In this document: piece after piece, positions 1 to 10,680 of the stretch
How positions within the stretch are numbered: position 1 is the first letter of the stretch
Layout of the letters: each line of letters opens with the position of its first letter
Assembly (NCBI GenBank): GCA_000999175.1
Contig: LCJJ01000039.1
Coordinates: 1 to 33,940 of the forward strand
From: Parcubacteria group bacterium GW2011_GWB1_44_7
GTDB taxonomy: Bacteria; Patescibacteria; Paceibacteria; UBA9973; DSPV01
DNA: 33,940 bases
Direction of reading: 5' to 3'
Notes under the pieces: model-generated
The model's database searches: none
What the model was told of the DNA's origin: nothing
The model's input: only the letters and a program-made list of their open reading frames with translations
Made by a program: the position numbers and the translations under genes

Positions 1-81
1 GTTCAAGGCTATATCGTCAAGGCCAGTACCATTCCGTCGGAAGTGTTGGAGGAAGTTATGAAGATACATCAAGGGAAATAG
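1..81 (+). CDS. Response regulator receiver domain, C-terminal end (partial)
   Basis: An open frame runs in from the window edge and stops at TAG 79-81, leaving 26 residues. The fragment starts VQGYIVKAS and ends in an amphipathic stretch EVLEEVMKI. This resembles beta5-alpha5 of a CheY-like receiver domain: the lysine of the GY-x-VK segment corresponds to the conserved phosphorylation-switch lysine of that fold, and the last helix closes the domain. Receiver-only proteins next to pilT/pilC are common in Parcubacteria. The N-terminal phospho-acceptor aspartate lies outside the window, so the call rests on a short tail. It is 27 bases upstream of pilT on the same strand and could be cotranscribed with it. 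Confidence 0.55.
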   Translation, partial: VQGYIVKASTIPSEVLEEVMKIHQGK

Positions 82-108
82 GGATTAGAAATTGAGCATT
101 CTTAACAT

Positions 109-1170
109 ATGGATTACGCCAAAGAACTTGAACAATTAATCGTCACCGTTATTAAAGAAGGCGGTTCGGACTTACATATTGCCGAAGGCCGGCATCCAAC
201 CATCCGGGTAACGGGCGCGCTGATTCCGCTATTGAAACACAAGGTGTTGTCTAAAGAGGACACTCTTGGTTTTATCACTGAACTTTTGACGGCGGAAAAT
301 AAGAAAAGGTTTCTGGAAACGAAGGAAGTGGATTTTTCTTATGGCTATAAAAACGAAGCGCGATTTCGCGGTAATGGCTATTTTCAACAAGGAACGGTGA
401 GTATTGCCTTGCGTCTGATACCGAGAAAAATTAGGACGCTGGAAGAATTGAATTTGCCGCCGATTTTGGCTACTTTTGCCGAAAAACAGCAGGGCTTTTT
501 TTTGGTGGTGGGCCCGGTTGGGCACGGCAAAACGACGACTTTGGCGGCGCTCATTGACCTCGTTAATGCTACTCGCGCCGAGCACATCATCACCATTGAG
601 GACCCGATTGAATACATTTTTGAAGAAAAGCGTTCCATTATTGACCAACGGGAAGTGAAAATTGACACTAAAGATTTTCAGACGGCTTTGACGGCAATGT
701 TTCGCGAAGATGTGGACATCGCGATGATTGGCGAAATGCGCGGGCAGGAAACTATCGCCACTGCTGTTACCGCCGCCGAGACCGGTCATTTCGTTCTTTC
801 CACTTTACATACCAACAATGCCGCCCAAACGATTGACAGAATCATTGATTCTTTTCCGGCTGGCCAGCAGGAGCAGATTCGTTTGCAACTTTCCGAAACC
901 CTGACAGGTATTTTTTCCCAGCGCTTGGTGCCGAGAATTTCCGGCGGCTTGGTGCCGGCTTACGAGTTATTAATCGCCAATAGCGCGGTGGCGAATTTGA
1001 TTCGCGAGAAACGCACTCACGAAATCAATACGGTAATTGAAACCGGTCTGGAGCAGGGAATGATTGACATCAATCGTTCGCTGATTGATTTGGTGCGACG
1101 CAATGAAATTACCGTCGCCGACGCTTATCGCTATACCACTAATCCGAAGTCGTTGGAAAGGATGATGTAG
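109..1170 (+). CDS. pilT: Type IV pilus retraction/twitching ATPase PilT
   Basis: A 353-residue protein of usual PilT length. It is predicted to be the hexameric cytoplasmic ATPase that retracts type IV pili. Residues 1-100 form the PAS-like N-terminal domain (GGSDLHIAEG motif near 18-27). Walker A is GPVGHGKT at 135-142, an unusual version of the common GPTGSGKS. The Asp box is IEDPIEYIF, and Walker B plus the PilT signature is MIGEMRG, where most PilTs have GEMRD. The His box is LSTLHTNNA. It sits 34 bases upstream of pilC with prepilins following, so it belongs to a pilus operon. No PilB-type extension ATPase is in the window. The GEMRG form retains the glutamate and arginine and is probably still active. 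Confidence 0.93.
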   Translation: MDYAKELEQLIVTVIKEGGSDLHIAEGRHPTIRVTGALIPLLKHKVLSKEDTLGFITELLTAENKKRFLETKEVDFSYGYKNEARFRGNGYFQQGTVSIALRLIPRKIRTLEELNLPPILATFAEKQQGFFLVVGPVGHGKTTTLAALIDLVNATRAEHIITIEDPIEYIFEEKRSIIDQREVKIDTKDFQTALTAMFREDVDIAMIGEMRGQETIATAVTAAETGHFVLSTLHTNNAAQTIDRIIDSFPAGQQEQIRLQLSETLTGIFSQRLVPRISGGLVPAYELLIANSAVANLIREKRTHEINTVIETGLEQGMIDINRSLIDLVRRNEITVADAYRYTTNPKSLERMM

Positions 1171-1204
1171 GAAAATGCAAAGCTAAAAGCGCAAAACTCA
1201 AAAT

Positions 1205-2413
1205 ATGCTATTTAAATATCAAGCAATTAGTCAAAACGGCCAACCGGAACAAGGCGATATTGAGGCGGTTAATGTGGAGGTGGCAATCTCGTCGCTCCAG
1301 CGACGCGGTTTTACTTTGTCCAAGATCGCTCCAGCTGAAAGCGGTTCACTCTTATCCAAAAATATTTCTTTTTTAAATCGCGTTTCTAACAAGGACATCG
1401 TGATGTTGTCTCGTCAGATGTCCACGCTCTTTGAGGCCCAAGTTTCCGCTTTGAGAATTTTTCGTTTATTGGCGGCTGAATCGGAAAAACCAACCTTGCG
1501 CACTACCCTAAACACCGTGGCTGACGATTTACAAGGCGGCAGTTCCATTGCCAAAGCGTTGGCTAGACACCCGAAAGTGTTTTCCGAATTTTACGTTAGT
1601 ATGACTAGGGCGGGTGAGGAATCTGGTAAGTTAGATCAAACGCTTGCTTACCTCGCTGATTATTTAGACCGTTCTTATGAGGTGACTTCCAAGGCCAAAA
1701 ACGCCATGATTTATCCGGCTTTTGTCATTGTCGTATTCATCGGCGTGATGGTTTTGATGCTGACCAAAATCATACCTAATATCACCCAGATTTTAAAGGA
1801 ATCAGGTCAAGACATTCCGATTTACACTAAGGTGGTGATTTTTGCCAGCGATTTTTTGGTTGATTATGGTTTGTTTCTTTTGTTGGGCATTATCGCCGGA
1901 GCGGTCGTGTTGTGGAAAATGACTCGGACGGTTTCCGGCCGGTTCGCTTTGTCTCAATTCAAGCTCAAAGTGCCGTATCTCGGCAATCTCTACAAGAAAC
2001 TTTATCTTTCCCGAATTGCCGACAATTTAAACACCATGTTGGTTAGCGCCATTCCGATTGTCAAAGCTTTGGAAATCACTTCTTCGGTGGTGGGCGACGA
2101 GGTTTATAAAGAAATTCTTTTGGAGGCAACCGAGCAAGTCAAAAGCGGCAGCACTTTGTCGGAGGCTTTCTCGCGCCATCCGGAAATTCCCAGTATCATG
2201 GTTCAAATGACCAAAGTCGGCGAAGAATCGGGCGAACTTGGCGCCATCTTGAAAACTTTGGCGAAATTCTACCAGCGGGAAGTGACTAATGCCGTAGATA
2301 CGCTTATCGGCATGATTGAGCCGGTGATGATTATCGCTCTGGCAATCGGCGTCGGTTTTCTGCTTGCCGCCGTTCTGATGCCGATATATAATATTGCGGG
2401 AGGGATACAGTAG
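1205..2413 (+). CDS. pilC: Type IV pilus inner-membrane platform protein PilC
   Basis: A 402-residue protein of the GspF/PilC family, the membrane platform that couples pilus ATPases to pilin assembly or extraction. It has two repeated T2SSF cytoplasmic helical domains, roughly residues 65-190 and 270-395. Each shows the family pattern: MSRQMSTLFEAQ-type starts, GEESGKLDQ in the first and the matching GEESGELGA in the second. Hydrophobic segments lie near 168-188 (ends VLMLTKI), 215-235 and 372-398. The length and two-domain layout are complete. It follows pilT on the same strand and precedes two prepilins. No terminator is visible between it and pilT. Confidence 0.93.
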   Translation: MLFKYQAISQNGQPEQGDIEAVNVEVAISSLQRRGFTLSKIAPAESGSLLSKNISFLNRVSNKDIVMLSRQMSTLFEAQVSALRIFRLLAAESEKPTLRTTLNTVADDLQGGSSIAKALARHPKVFSEFYVSMTRAGEESGKLDQTLAYLADYLDRSYEVTSKAKNAMIYPAFVIVVFIGVMVLMLTKIIPNITQILKESGQDIPIYTKVVIFASDFLVDYGLFLLLGIIAGAVVLWKMTRTVSGRFALSQFKLKVPYLGNLYKKLYLSRIADNLNTMLVSAIPIVKALEITSSVVGDEVYKEILLEATEQVKSGSTLSEAFSRHPEIPSIMVQMTKVGEESGELGAILKTLAKFYQREVTNAVDTLIGMIEPVMIIALAIGVGFLLAAVLMPIYNIAGGIQ

Positions 2414-2441
2414 CTTACAGCTTTACTTATAAACTGATTAA

Positions 2442-2484
2442 TTATCCACACCCCCATTTGCTATTTGACGGGGTTTGGTATAAT
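2442..2484 (+). promoter_or_regulatory. Promoter of first prepilin gene, with DnaA-box-like motif
   Basis: TTATCCACA at 2442-2450 is followed by a weak -35 TTGCTA (2458-2463), a 15-bp spacer and the consensus -10 TATAAT at 2479-2484, which also carries an extended -10 TGG at 2476-2478. The predicted start is near 2491, giving a leader of about 36 nt. The TTGACG at 2465 is only 8 bp from the -10 and cannot be its -35. The upstream motif recurs at four other promoters in the window. Confidence 0.6.
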
Positions 2485-2526
2485 GAAAAGGTCGAAACAA
2501 TTTAGCAGTTTATTATTTTTTATCAA

Positions 2527-2883
2527 ATGAAAAAAGGTTTTACGCTTATTGAGCTTTTGGTGGTGATTGCCATCATCGGCATTTTGGCGTCAGTTGTGCT
2601 TGCCAGTTTGAATACGGCGCGGAATAAGGCAAAAATTGCCGCTTTTAAGGCAGAGATGACTTCACTAAGGGCGTTTCTTATTAATCAATGTGATAGCGCT
2701 GCTTTAGTGGCGGGTGACGTTGCGGCAATAGGTACTCATGGTGCCGGCACCATTAATGCTCAAAGCTGTGGGTCAACCGGTTCAGCCACATTCAATGTTA
2801 CATTTTTACCGACTAATGGCGCCACTGGTTGTACCAACGCTATTGTTTCGGAGGGCGTTGTTACTTATACAGCTTGTCCGTAA
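2527..2883 (+). CDS. Type IV prepilin / pseudopilin (first copy)
   Basis: A 118-residue protein. A very short leader MKKG is followed by [16 protein letters not shown], the class III prepilin cleavage and methylation signal: PilD-type peptidase would cut after Gly4, leaving an N-terminal Phe, with Glu at mature position 5. The hydrophobic helix runs to about residue 27 and continues into an amphipathic segment with basic residues (ARNKAK). The globular part is small and has four cysteines, suggesting disulfide-closed loops at the surface. It is transcribed from its own promoter and followed by a terminator. Whether it is the major or a minor pilin cannot be told. Confidence 0.88.
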   Translation: MKKGFTLIELLVVIAIIGILASVVLASLNTARNKAKIAAFKAEMTSLRAFLINQCDSAALVAGDVAAIGTHGAGTINAQSCGSTGSATFNVTFLPTNGATGCTNAIVSEGVVTYTACP

Positions 2884-2915
2884 TCTTAATTATTGCAACG
2901 GTTAACCGAGTTTTC

Positions 2916-2955
2916 AAAACTCGCCTTTATATCAACAGGGCGAGTTTTGTTTTTA
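2916..2955 (+). terminator. Rho-independent terminator between the two prepilin genes
   Basis: AAAACTCGCC (2916-2925) pairs with GGCGAGTTTT (2939-2948) around a 13-nt loop, followed by GTTTTTA. The 10-bp stem plus T-run lies directly after the first prepilin gene and before the promoter of the second, so the two pilins are separate transcription units. Confidence 0.85.
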
Positions 2956-2966
2956 CCGAAAAAGAG

Positions 2967-2972
2967 TATAAT
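2967..2972 (+). promoter_or_regulatory. -10 box of second prepilin; predicts a leaderless mRNA
   Basis: TATAAT at 2967-2972 lies 6 nt before the ATG at 2979, so the expected transcription start coincides with the start codon. It overlaps the tail of the terminator hairpin region. It also argues for the 2979 start rather than the longer upstream reading frame. Confidence 0.6.
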
Positions 2973-2978
2973 GATGAT

Positions 2979-3464
2979 ATGAAAAAGGGATTTACTTTAA
3001 TTGAGCTTTTGGTGGTGATTGCGATTATCGGTATTTTGACCACTATTGTGACAGCCAATTTAGGAACGGCGCGTCAGAAAGCGCGCGATACCAAACGAGT
3101 GTCGGACGCCAAACAACTTCAATTGGCCCTGGCTCTTTACGCTGACGCCAATGGCAATCGCTATCCAGCCACACTTAGTCCACTGGCTCCAATTTATATC
3201 CAAGCAGTTCCGGTGCCGCCGGGCGGGACAAGCCAGACCGCTTATTCTTACGCGGCGCTCGGTTCCGGCGCTTCTTGCACCAGTTATCACCTGGGCGCTT
3301 TATTGGAAGTGTCGGGCAATGCCTCTTTGTTAGATGACAGCGATGCGACAGCGGGAACGATTTGTACCAGCAGTGCCTCCGATTGGTCCGGTGCTGATAC
3401 CGGCGGCGCCAATGTCTGCGGCATTACCGGAGCTACCGCCAATTGTTTTGATGTGAAGCCGTAA
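2979..3464 (+). CDS. Type IV prepilin / pseudopilin (second copy)
   Basis: A 161-residue protein starting at ATG 2979. The first 20 residues are nearly identical to those of the first prepilin (MKKG / [16 protein letters not shown]). It continues with ARQKARDTKRVSDAKQLQLAL and YADANGNRYP, typical of Parcubacteria GspG/PilA-like pseudopilins. The C-terminal half is Gly/Ser/Ala/Thr-rich with four cysteines. The frame is open for 50 codons upstream, but that stretch covers the intergenic hairpin and the -10 box, and the methylation motif fixes the start here. It is convergent with the atp operon. Confidence 0.88.
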   Translation: MKKGFTLIELLVVIAIIGILTTIVTANLGTARQKARDTKRVSDAKQLQLALALYADANGNRYPATLSPLAPIYIQAVPVPPGGTSQTAYSYAALGSGASCTSYHLGALLEVSGNASLLDDSDATAGTICTSSASDWSGADTGGANVCGITGATANCFDVKP

Positions 3465-3497
3465 AAAAGTGTCAAAATTTTCTGTCAGAATAAGGAT

Positions 3498-3731
3498 TTA
3501 ATCCACTAAAATAATCGCCGAGTCGCCGTGAATTTGGGCGAAGCCGCCACTGATTTCAAAAGTTTTGTTTTCAGTTTTTGTTTTAATCTCTATTTTTCCG
3601 CTTTTCAGCGCGGTAACTAGCGGCACATGACCGGGCAAAATTGTCAGCGCGCCGTCTTCTGCCGGCAAGCCGATTTGTTCAACTTGGCCATCGTATAAAG
3701 TTTTATCAATTGAGTGGAAGTGAAGATGCAT
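3498..3731 (-). CDS. atpC: F1Fo ATP synthase subunit epsilon, short form
   Basis: A 77-residue protein at the end of the atp operon, 4 bases after atpD. It matches only the N-terminal beta-sandwich of epsilon (LPAEDGALTILPGHVPLV, then GGFAQIHGDSAIIL), the part that binds gamma and the c-ring. Typical bacterial epsilon is about 130-140 residues and carries a C-terminal two-helix arm that can inhibit ATP hydrolysis; that arm is absent here. The gene ends in a clean stop 34 bases from the convergent prepilin gene, so this looks like a naturally short subunit rather than a break. Loss of this mode of self-inhibition is inferred. Confidence 0.88.
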   Translation of the reverse strand: MHLHFHSIDKTLYDGQVEQIGLPAEDGALTILPGHVPLVTALKSGKIEIKTKTENKTFEISGGFAQIHGDSAIILVD

Positions 3732-3735
3732 AAAT

Positions 3736-6061
<2,326 letters not shown>

Positions 6062-6062
<1 letters not shown>

Positions 6063-7561
6063 CAGATTTTTTTCCAATAATTGTTGGTAAAATTGGCGCA
6101 GGCTTCTTTCAGGGCTTGTTCGGTTTCTTGTTTGAGTTCCGCTGATTCCCGAATTTTTTTAAGCAGAGTGTTTTTTTGCCGGCGCAAATAAGTCAGCAAT
6201 TCTTTTTCAAATTTTGGCACCTCGGCAATCGTCACATTATCCAGAAAACCATTGACGGCGGCGAAAATGGAAACAACCTCTTCTTCAAAGGGCATATTCA
6301 AAAATTGCGGTTGCTTCAAAAGTTCGGTCAATCGGGTGCCGCGAGCTATTTTCTTTTGCGTTTCTGGGTCAAGGTCCTGGCCGAATTGGGCGAAAGCAGC
6401 CAGTTCGCGGAATTGCGCCAATTCCAAACGCAAAGTGCCCGCCACTTTTTTCATGGCCTTGGTCTGGGCGGCGCTACCGACGCGCGAAACTGAAAGCCCG
6501 ACATTCACCGCCGGCCGGACACCTTGATAGAAAAGCGAAGATTCCAAATAAATTTGGCCGTCAGTGATGGAGATGACATTAGTCGGAATATAAGCGGAAA
6601 TGTCGCCAAGCTGGGTTTCAATAATCGGCAAAGCGGTCAACGAGCCGCCGCCGTAATTTTTATTTAATTTTGCCGCTCGTTCCAGCAAGCGCGAGTGGAT
6701 ATAAAAAATATCGCCCGGATAAGCCTCGCGGCCGGGCGGCCGGCGCAACAAAAGAGAAATTTGCCGGTAAGCGGCGGCGTGTTTGGACAAATCGTCGTAA
6801 ATTACCAGCGCGTCTTTGCCTTGGGCCATAAAATATTCGCCGATGGCGACACCGGCGTAGGGCGCGAGGTATTGGAGAGCTGCGCCCGCGCCCGCGCCGG
6901 CCGCCACAATCACCGTGTATTTCATGCTGCCGGTTTTTTTCAAATGTTCCACGGTTTGGGCGATTTTTGATTCTTTTTGGCCAATAGCGATGTAAACGCA
7001 AATTGGCGTTCCAAAGCGAATGTCTTTACCTTGATTGGCGATGGTGTCAATGGCAATAGCGGTTTTGCCGGTTTGTCGGTCGCCAATGATAAGCTCGCGT
7101 TGGCCGCGGCCAATGGGAATCATGCCGTCAATCGCTTTGATGCCGGTTTGCAAGGGAATTTTTACCGATTCTCGGGTGATGACGCCCGGCGCGATTTTTT
7201 CCAACGGACAATCTTGGACGCCGTTTCCAATTTTTGGCAATGTTTCGCCACCATCAATCGGTTCGCCGAGCGGATTAATTACTCGGCCGATAATTTTTTC
7301 CGAAACCGGAATGGACAAAACTTTGCCGGTGCTTTTGACTGTTTGATTTTCTTTAATGGCCGTGCCGTCGCCTAAAATTATTACGCCGACCGAATCCTCT
7401 TCTAAATTTAGAGCCAAACCTTTTACATTTTCGACAGACTCACCCGCCTCATCGGCGGGGACGTTGACTTTAGCGACCGTGCCGACATGGTCAACCTTTG
7501 TCCGGTTGTTTATTCCCATAATTTCGTCGCGTAATTGTTTTAATATGGTGTTTTTATCCAT
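6062..7561 (-). CDS. atpA: F1Fo ATP synthase subunit alpha
   Basis: A 499-residue subunit forming the alpha3beta3 hexamer. Walker A is GDRQTGKT at 160-167. [34 protein letters not shown] and the arginine-finger segment [11 protein letters not shown] are present. The N-terminal barrel deviates: between HVGTVAKVN and GLALNLEED it has [12 protein letters not shown]. Residues 35-40 (PADEAG) are encoded by a palindrome at 7443-7459, so a short repeat appears to have entered the reading frame and replaced part of the usual loop. atpH ends 5 bases upstream and atpG starts inside the stop codon. Confidence 0.96.
7443..7459. repeat. Palindromic insertion element inside atpA (family A)
   Basis: CCCGCC (7443-7448), loop TCATC, GGCGGG (7454-7459). 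On the coding strand it contains the 15-nt core CCGCCGATGAGGCGG, which is found identically at 30618-30632 inside another gene. It encodes PADEAG of alpha. Confidence 0.75.
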
Positions 7562-7566
7562 TTGCG

Positions 7567-7938
7567 TTATTTTATTGCTTCCGTTAAATCATTTAACCTT
7601 CTTCTAACGCTATTATCAATTCTTAGGTCGCCGATTTGGACAATGTTGCCGGCAATGAGTGACGGAGCAGTCTGCCAAAAAAGTTCCACCTTTTTGCCGT
7701 TGATTTTTGTCGGGAAAGTCGGCGGTTTTTCTTCAGCCGTTGCGATTTCCACTTTTATCGCGTTTTCTTTTTTTAGGCGAATTATTTCAAAATGTCTTTC
7801 TATATCGCTAAGCATTTTAGTCAACCCAGTTTTTTTAAGAAAAGCGGCAAAGTGGGTAATAATTTCCTTGCGAGCCGATGGTTTTTCAGTAAGAATTTCG
7901 TAGAAAGCAGTGGCAAGTTGTTTTGGGGAGTATTTCAT
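7567..7938 (-). CDS. atpH: F1Fo ATP synthase subunit delta, short form
   Basis: A 123-residue protein in the delta position of the operon (usual length 175-185). It keeps an alpha-helical N-terminal region that would bind alpha ([11 protein letters not shown]) and the C-terminal signature [26 protein letters not shown], equivalent to the GGIVIRIGDKVIDGSVRxRL ending of delta/OSCP. The middle is shortened. It connects the peripheral stalk (b) to F1. Identification rests on position plus the C-terminal motif; the sequence is otherwise poorly conserved. Confidence 0.88.
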   Translation of the reverse strand: MKYSPKQLATAFYEILTEKPSARKEIITHFAAFLKKTGLTKMLSDIERHFEIIRLKKENAIKVEIATAEEKPPTFPTKINGKKVELFWQTAPSLIAGNIVQIGDLRIDNSVRRRLNDLTEAIK

Positions 7939-7943
7939 AAATT

Positions 7944-8447
7944 TTAAATTTGTTTCACCCTCTCAATCGTCCCTTTCTCTAATTTCTCTTGTATTTCCTT
8001 GTTTAAAACATCCCCCAAACTATGTTCAATCGCCAGCGCCACCGTCGCGCCGATTTCCTGTTTCAATTCGCGCCGCAATTTGTTTTGGTCTTCTTTCAAA
8101 ATTTGTCGGCCGGCGGCAATCATTTTCTCCGCTTCTCTTTTGGCTTCGGTGGTCAGAGATTCTTTTAATTCCTTACCGGTTTTTTCTGTCGCCGCCAATA
8201 TTTCCTGGCCGCGTTTTCTGGCCTCGGCGAGGGTTTTTTCTTCTTCAATTGCCGTCGCTTTGATTTTTTGCTCAAGCCTTTCGGCGCGGTCGGCGTCATC
8301 CTCCAATTTTTTCCGTCGTTTTTCCAAAAGTTCCAGTAGCGGACGATAAAGCAGCCAGCGCAGAACGGCAACCAAAATGCCGAAGTTTATAAGCTGGGCA
8401 ATTAAAATTTTCCAATTTATTCCGAGTTCAGAAAGTAGTTTCCCCAT
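7944..8447 (-). CDS. atpF: F1Fo ATP synthase subunit b
   Basis: A 167-residue peripheral-stalk subunit. One membrane segment lies at about residues 10-30 (ILIAQLINFGILVAVLRWLLY), followed by a long charged helix rich in Glu, Lys, Arg and Ala (EKRRKKLEDDADRAERLEQ onward) and a C-terminal region that would contact delta (AIEHSLGD). A single b gene is present, so the stalk is presumably a homodimer. It lies 5 bases upstream of atpH in transcription order. Confidence 0.93.
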   Translation of the reverse strand: MGKLLSELGINWKILIAQLINFGILVAVLRWLLYRPLLELLEKRRKKLEDDADRAERLEQKIKATAIEEEKTLAEARKRGQEILAATEKTGKELKESLTTEAKREAEKMIAAGRQILKEDQNKLRRELKQEIGATVALAIEHSLGDVLNKEIQEKLEKGTIERVKQI

Positions 8448-8487
8448 TAATTCGTATCATTAGTAAACATTCGTATATTGGTATCGT

Positions 8488-8748
<261 letters not shown>

Positions 8749-8828
8749 TTATTAATAAAAAAAGAATGACCTCAAAACAGGGTCGATTAAAATATCGTAG
8801 CAAAAACGAGTATTCGGCGCAACTCAAA

Positions 8829-9572
8829 TCAATGGGCCGATTTTTGTGTGGCAGAAGTCAGAAAAATCATGGCTAGGACGGCGAAAATCAGCGCTTGAAT
8901 TAGACCGACAAAAAGTTCTAAAGCCAGAAACGGCATCGGTATGATGTAGGGAACGAGAAAAGCGATAATAATCAATAACACTTCGCCGGCGAAAACATTG
9001 CCAAATAATCGAAAAGAAAAAGAAAGAATTTTGGCAAATTCACTCACGATTTCCAGCGCGCCGACGAAAAAGGTAACAGGACTCTTGAAAGAAATAAATT
9101 TACCGAAGTGATGTTTGACCCCAAGGGAAATTATTCCGACAATTTGACTCATCACCACGACAATCAGAGCTAGCGCTAAAGTCATTGCCAAATCAGCGTT
9201 GGCTGAACGGAGCAGGGGAATAAATTCGATTTCGCCGCCGCGATTTTGAAATAGACCGATAGAACCAAAACCCGGCAAGATTCCCATCCAATTAGCAATC
9301 AAGACAAAAAGAAAAATAGTGGCGACGATTGGAAAAAATTTTATTGCCGTCTCGCGATTGCCGGCGATAGTGGACATAAAATCCAAAACCGCTTCCACTA
9401 CCGTTTCCACCGCGTTTTGGAATTTGCCGGGAATTTCTTTTAAGGTTTTGGAAAAAATAAAAGCCACGGCAATTAAAACCAACATTGCCAGCCACGAAGC
9501 CAGCAATGTGTTGGTAATAGGGAAGTCGGCAATATCGGCAATGATTTCGGCCTTGATGGAAATAGGAATCAT
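8829..9572 (-). CDS. atpB: F1Fo ATP synthase subunit a
   Basis: A 247-residue multi-pass membrane subunit forming the ion half-channels. Several hydrophobic helices are visible (near 25-45, 80-105, 135-155, 190-240). The essential arginine lies in FSFRLFGNVFAGEVLL, facing the c-ring glutamate. The C-terminal helix pair (ALELFVGLIQALIFAVLAMIFL) is intact. The N-terminus is compact with no obvious extra domain. It follows the AtpI/AtpZ-like gene by 20 bases. Confidence 0.95.
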   Translation of the reverse strand: MIPISIKAEIIADIADFPITNTLLASWLAMLVLIAVAFIFSKTLKEIPGKFQNAVETVVEAVLDFMSTIAGNRETAIKFFPIVATIFLFVLIANWMGILPGFGSIGLFQNRGGEIEFIPLLRSANADLAMTLALALIVVVMSQIVGIISLGVKHHFGKFISFKSPVTFFVGALEIVSEFAKILSFSFRLFGNVFAGEVLLIIIAFLVPYIIPMPFLALELFVGLIQALIFAVLAMIFLTSATQKSAH

Positions 9573-9592
9573 AGAAATAGCTTATAGCTTCA

Positions 9593-9808
9593 TTAACTTA
9601 TAGCTTCATTAGCTTTTTTAATTACGATAATAGTGGAGATGGTAATCGCCAAAATCGTTCCTGTCAAAAAGAAAATCGGGTTGGCTTGAAAAATTTTGTC
9701 TAGCCAACGGCCCAAAAGCGCCAAACCAACCAACGGCAAAGCAATCGTCCAACCCACTTCAAAAGCCAGCGGTAAAAGTTTTTGCCCTTTGTTTTTCTCA
9801 TTTTCCAC
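9593..9808 (-). CDS. AtpI/AtpZ-like small membrane protein of the ATP synthase operon
   Basis: A 71-residue protein with two hydrophobic segments (FEVGWTIALPLVGLALLG and FFLTGTILAITISTIIVI) separated by RWLDKIFQANP, the usual pattern of AtpI/AtpZ proteins at the head of atp operons. These are linked to c-ring assembly or Mg2+/Ca2+ handling in other bacteria. The first codon is GTG (CAC at 9806-9808 on the plus strand). It is the first gene of the operon, and its promoter region is shared with divergent folD. Confidence 0.8.
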   Translation of the reverse strand: MENEKNKGQKLLPLAFEVGWTIALPLVGLALLGRWLDKIFQANPIFFLTGTILAITISTIIVIKKANEAIS

Positions 9809-9846
9809 GCTGGAAGTTTAACATATTTAAAGTTATACTGCTTTTT
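9809..9846. promoter_or_regulatory. Divergent promoter region of the atp operon and folD
   Basis: Only 38 bases separate the two start codons. For folD, TATACT (9834-9839) lies 7 nt before the ATG at 9847, predicting a near-leaderless transcript. For the atp operon the minus strand offers only weak AT-rich -10 candidates (a TTAAAC/TAAACT match about 7 nt before the GTG). The two promoters must overlap or interleave. Confidence 0.5.
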
Positions 9847-10653
9847 ATGAAAATTTTGGATGGAAAAGTCGTCAGGGATGAGATTTTGGCGCGGTTGAAA
9901 GGGGAATTTGCCAAATTAGCCGGCGCGACTAAGTTGGTGATTATTCAAGTCGGCGTTCGGATTGATTCCAACGCTTATATTCGTCAGAAGAAAATTTTTG
10001 CCGAGAAAATCGGGGTGGTAGTGGAACACATTAAATTTTCCGAAAATTGTTCACCAGAAGAAATCATAGAAAAAATTTGCGCTTCGAATGCCGACAAAAA
10101 TACTCATGGCATTATTGTTCAATTGCCTTTGCCGGCAAATTTTAACACCGACGAAATTATTGAATCAATCAATCCCGACAAAGATGTTGATGGTTTGACG
10201 GCGAAAAATTTGCGATTGTTGATGATGGGGGAATTACAAGGTTTGATGTCGGCGACCGCCAAGGGTGTTTTAAAAATTCTGGATTATTATAAAATTCCCA
10301 TTGCCGGCCGGCGAGCGACAATAATCGGTCGTTCGCGATTAGTCGGCAAACCGGTGGCGTTGGCTCTGCTCGCTTCTGGCGCGACAGTAACGATTTGCCA
10401 TCGCCAAACCGAGAATCTTGCCGTTATTACCAAGGCCGCTGATATTTTAGTTACCGCCGTCGGTCAGAGAAATCTGATCGGCAAACAGTTCGTCTCGTCT
10501 AATCAGACGCTCATTGATATTGGCAATGACGTTAATTTGCCGGAAGTTAAACCTATTGTCGGGGCGATTACGCTGACACCAGGTGGCGTCGGGCCACTGA
10601 CTGTCGCTTGCCTGTTTGAAAATTTGCTGAAAGCGCGTATAATGAAGGTCTAA
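9847..10653 (+). CDS. folD: Methylenetetrahydrofolate dehydrogenase/cyclohydrolase FolD
   Basis: A 268-residue bifunctional enzyme interconverting 5,10-methylene-, methenyl- and 10-formyl-THF. The catalytic YxxxK is YIRQK (Y44, K48). GIIVQLPLP, NPDKDVDGL, the NADP-binding GRSRLVGKP and TPGGVGPLTVA are present. One deviation: the usual P-x-T-P-x-G segment before the Rossmann domain reads MSATAKG, so both prolines are missing. Length is slightly below the usual 280-300. It is followed 27 bases later by the SIMPL gene on the same strand. Confidence 0.94.
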   Translation: MKILDGKVVRDEILARLKGEFAKLAGATKLVIIQVGVRIDSNAYIRQKKIFAEKIGVVVEHIKFSENCSPEEIIEKICASNADKNTHGIIVQLPLPANFNTDEIIESINPDKDVDGLTAKNLRLLMMGELQGLMSATAKGVLKILDYYKIPIAGRRATIIGRSRLVGKPVALALLASGATVTICHRQTENLAVITKAADILVTAVGQRNLIGKQFVSSNQTLIDIGNDVNLPEVKPIVGAITLTPGGVGPLTVACLFENLLKARIMKV

Positions 10654-10680
10654 TAAATTATTAAATAAGTTTTAAATTTT

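Noticed and set aside
229..789. 186-residue ORF opposite pilT
   Set aside because: Antisense shadow of pilT with no recognisable domain, as are the other long antisense frames in this window.
2465..2470. TTGACG as -35 of the first pilin promoter
   Set aside because: Only 8 bp from the TATAAT; a weaker TTGCTA with extended -10 fits better.
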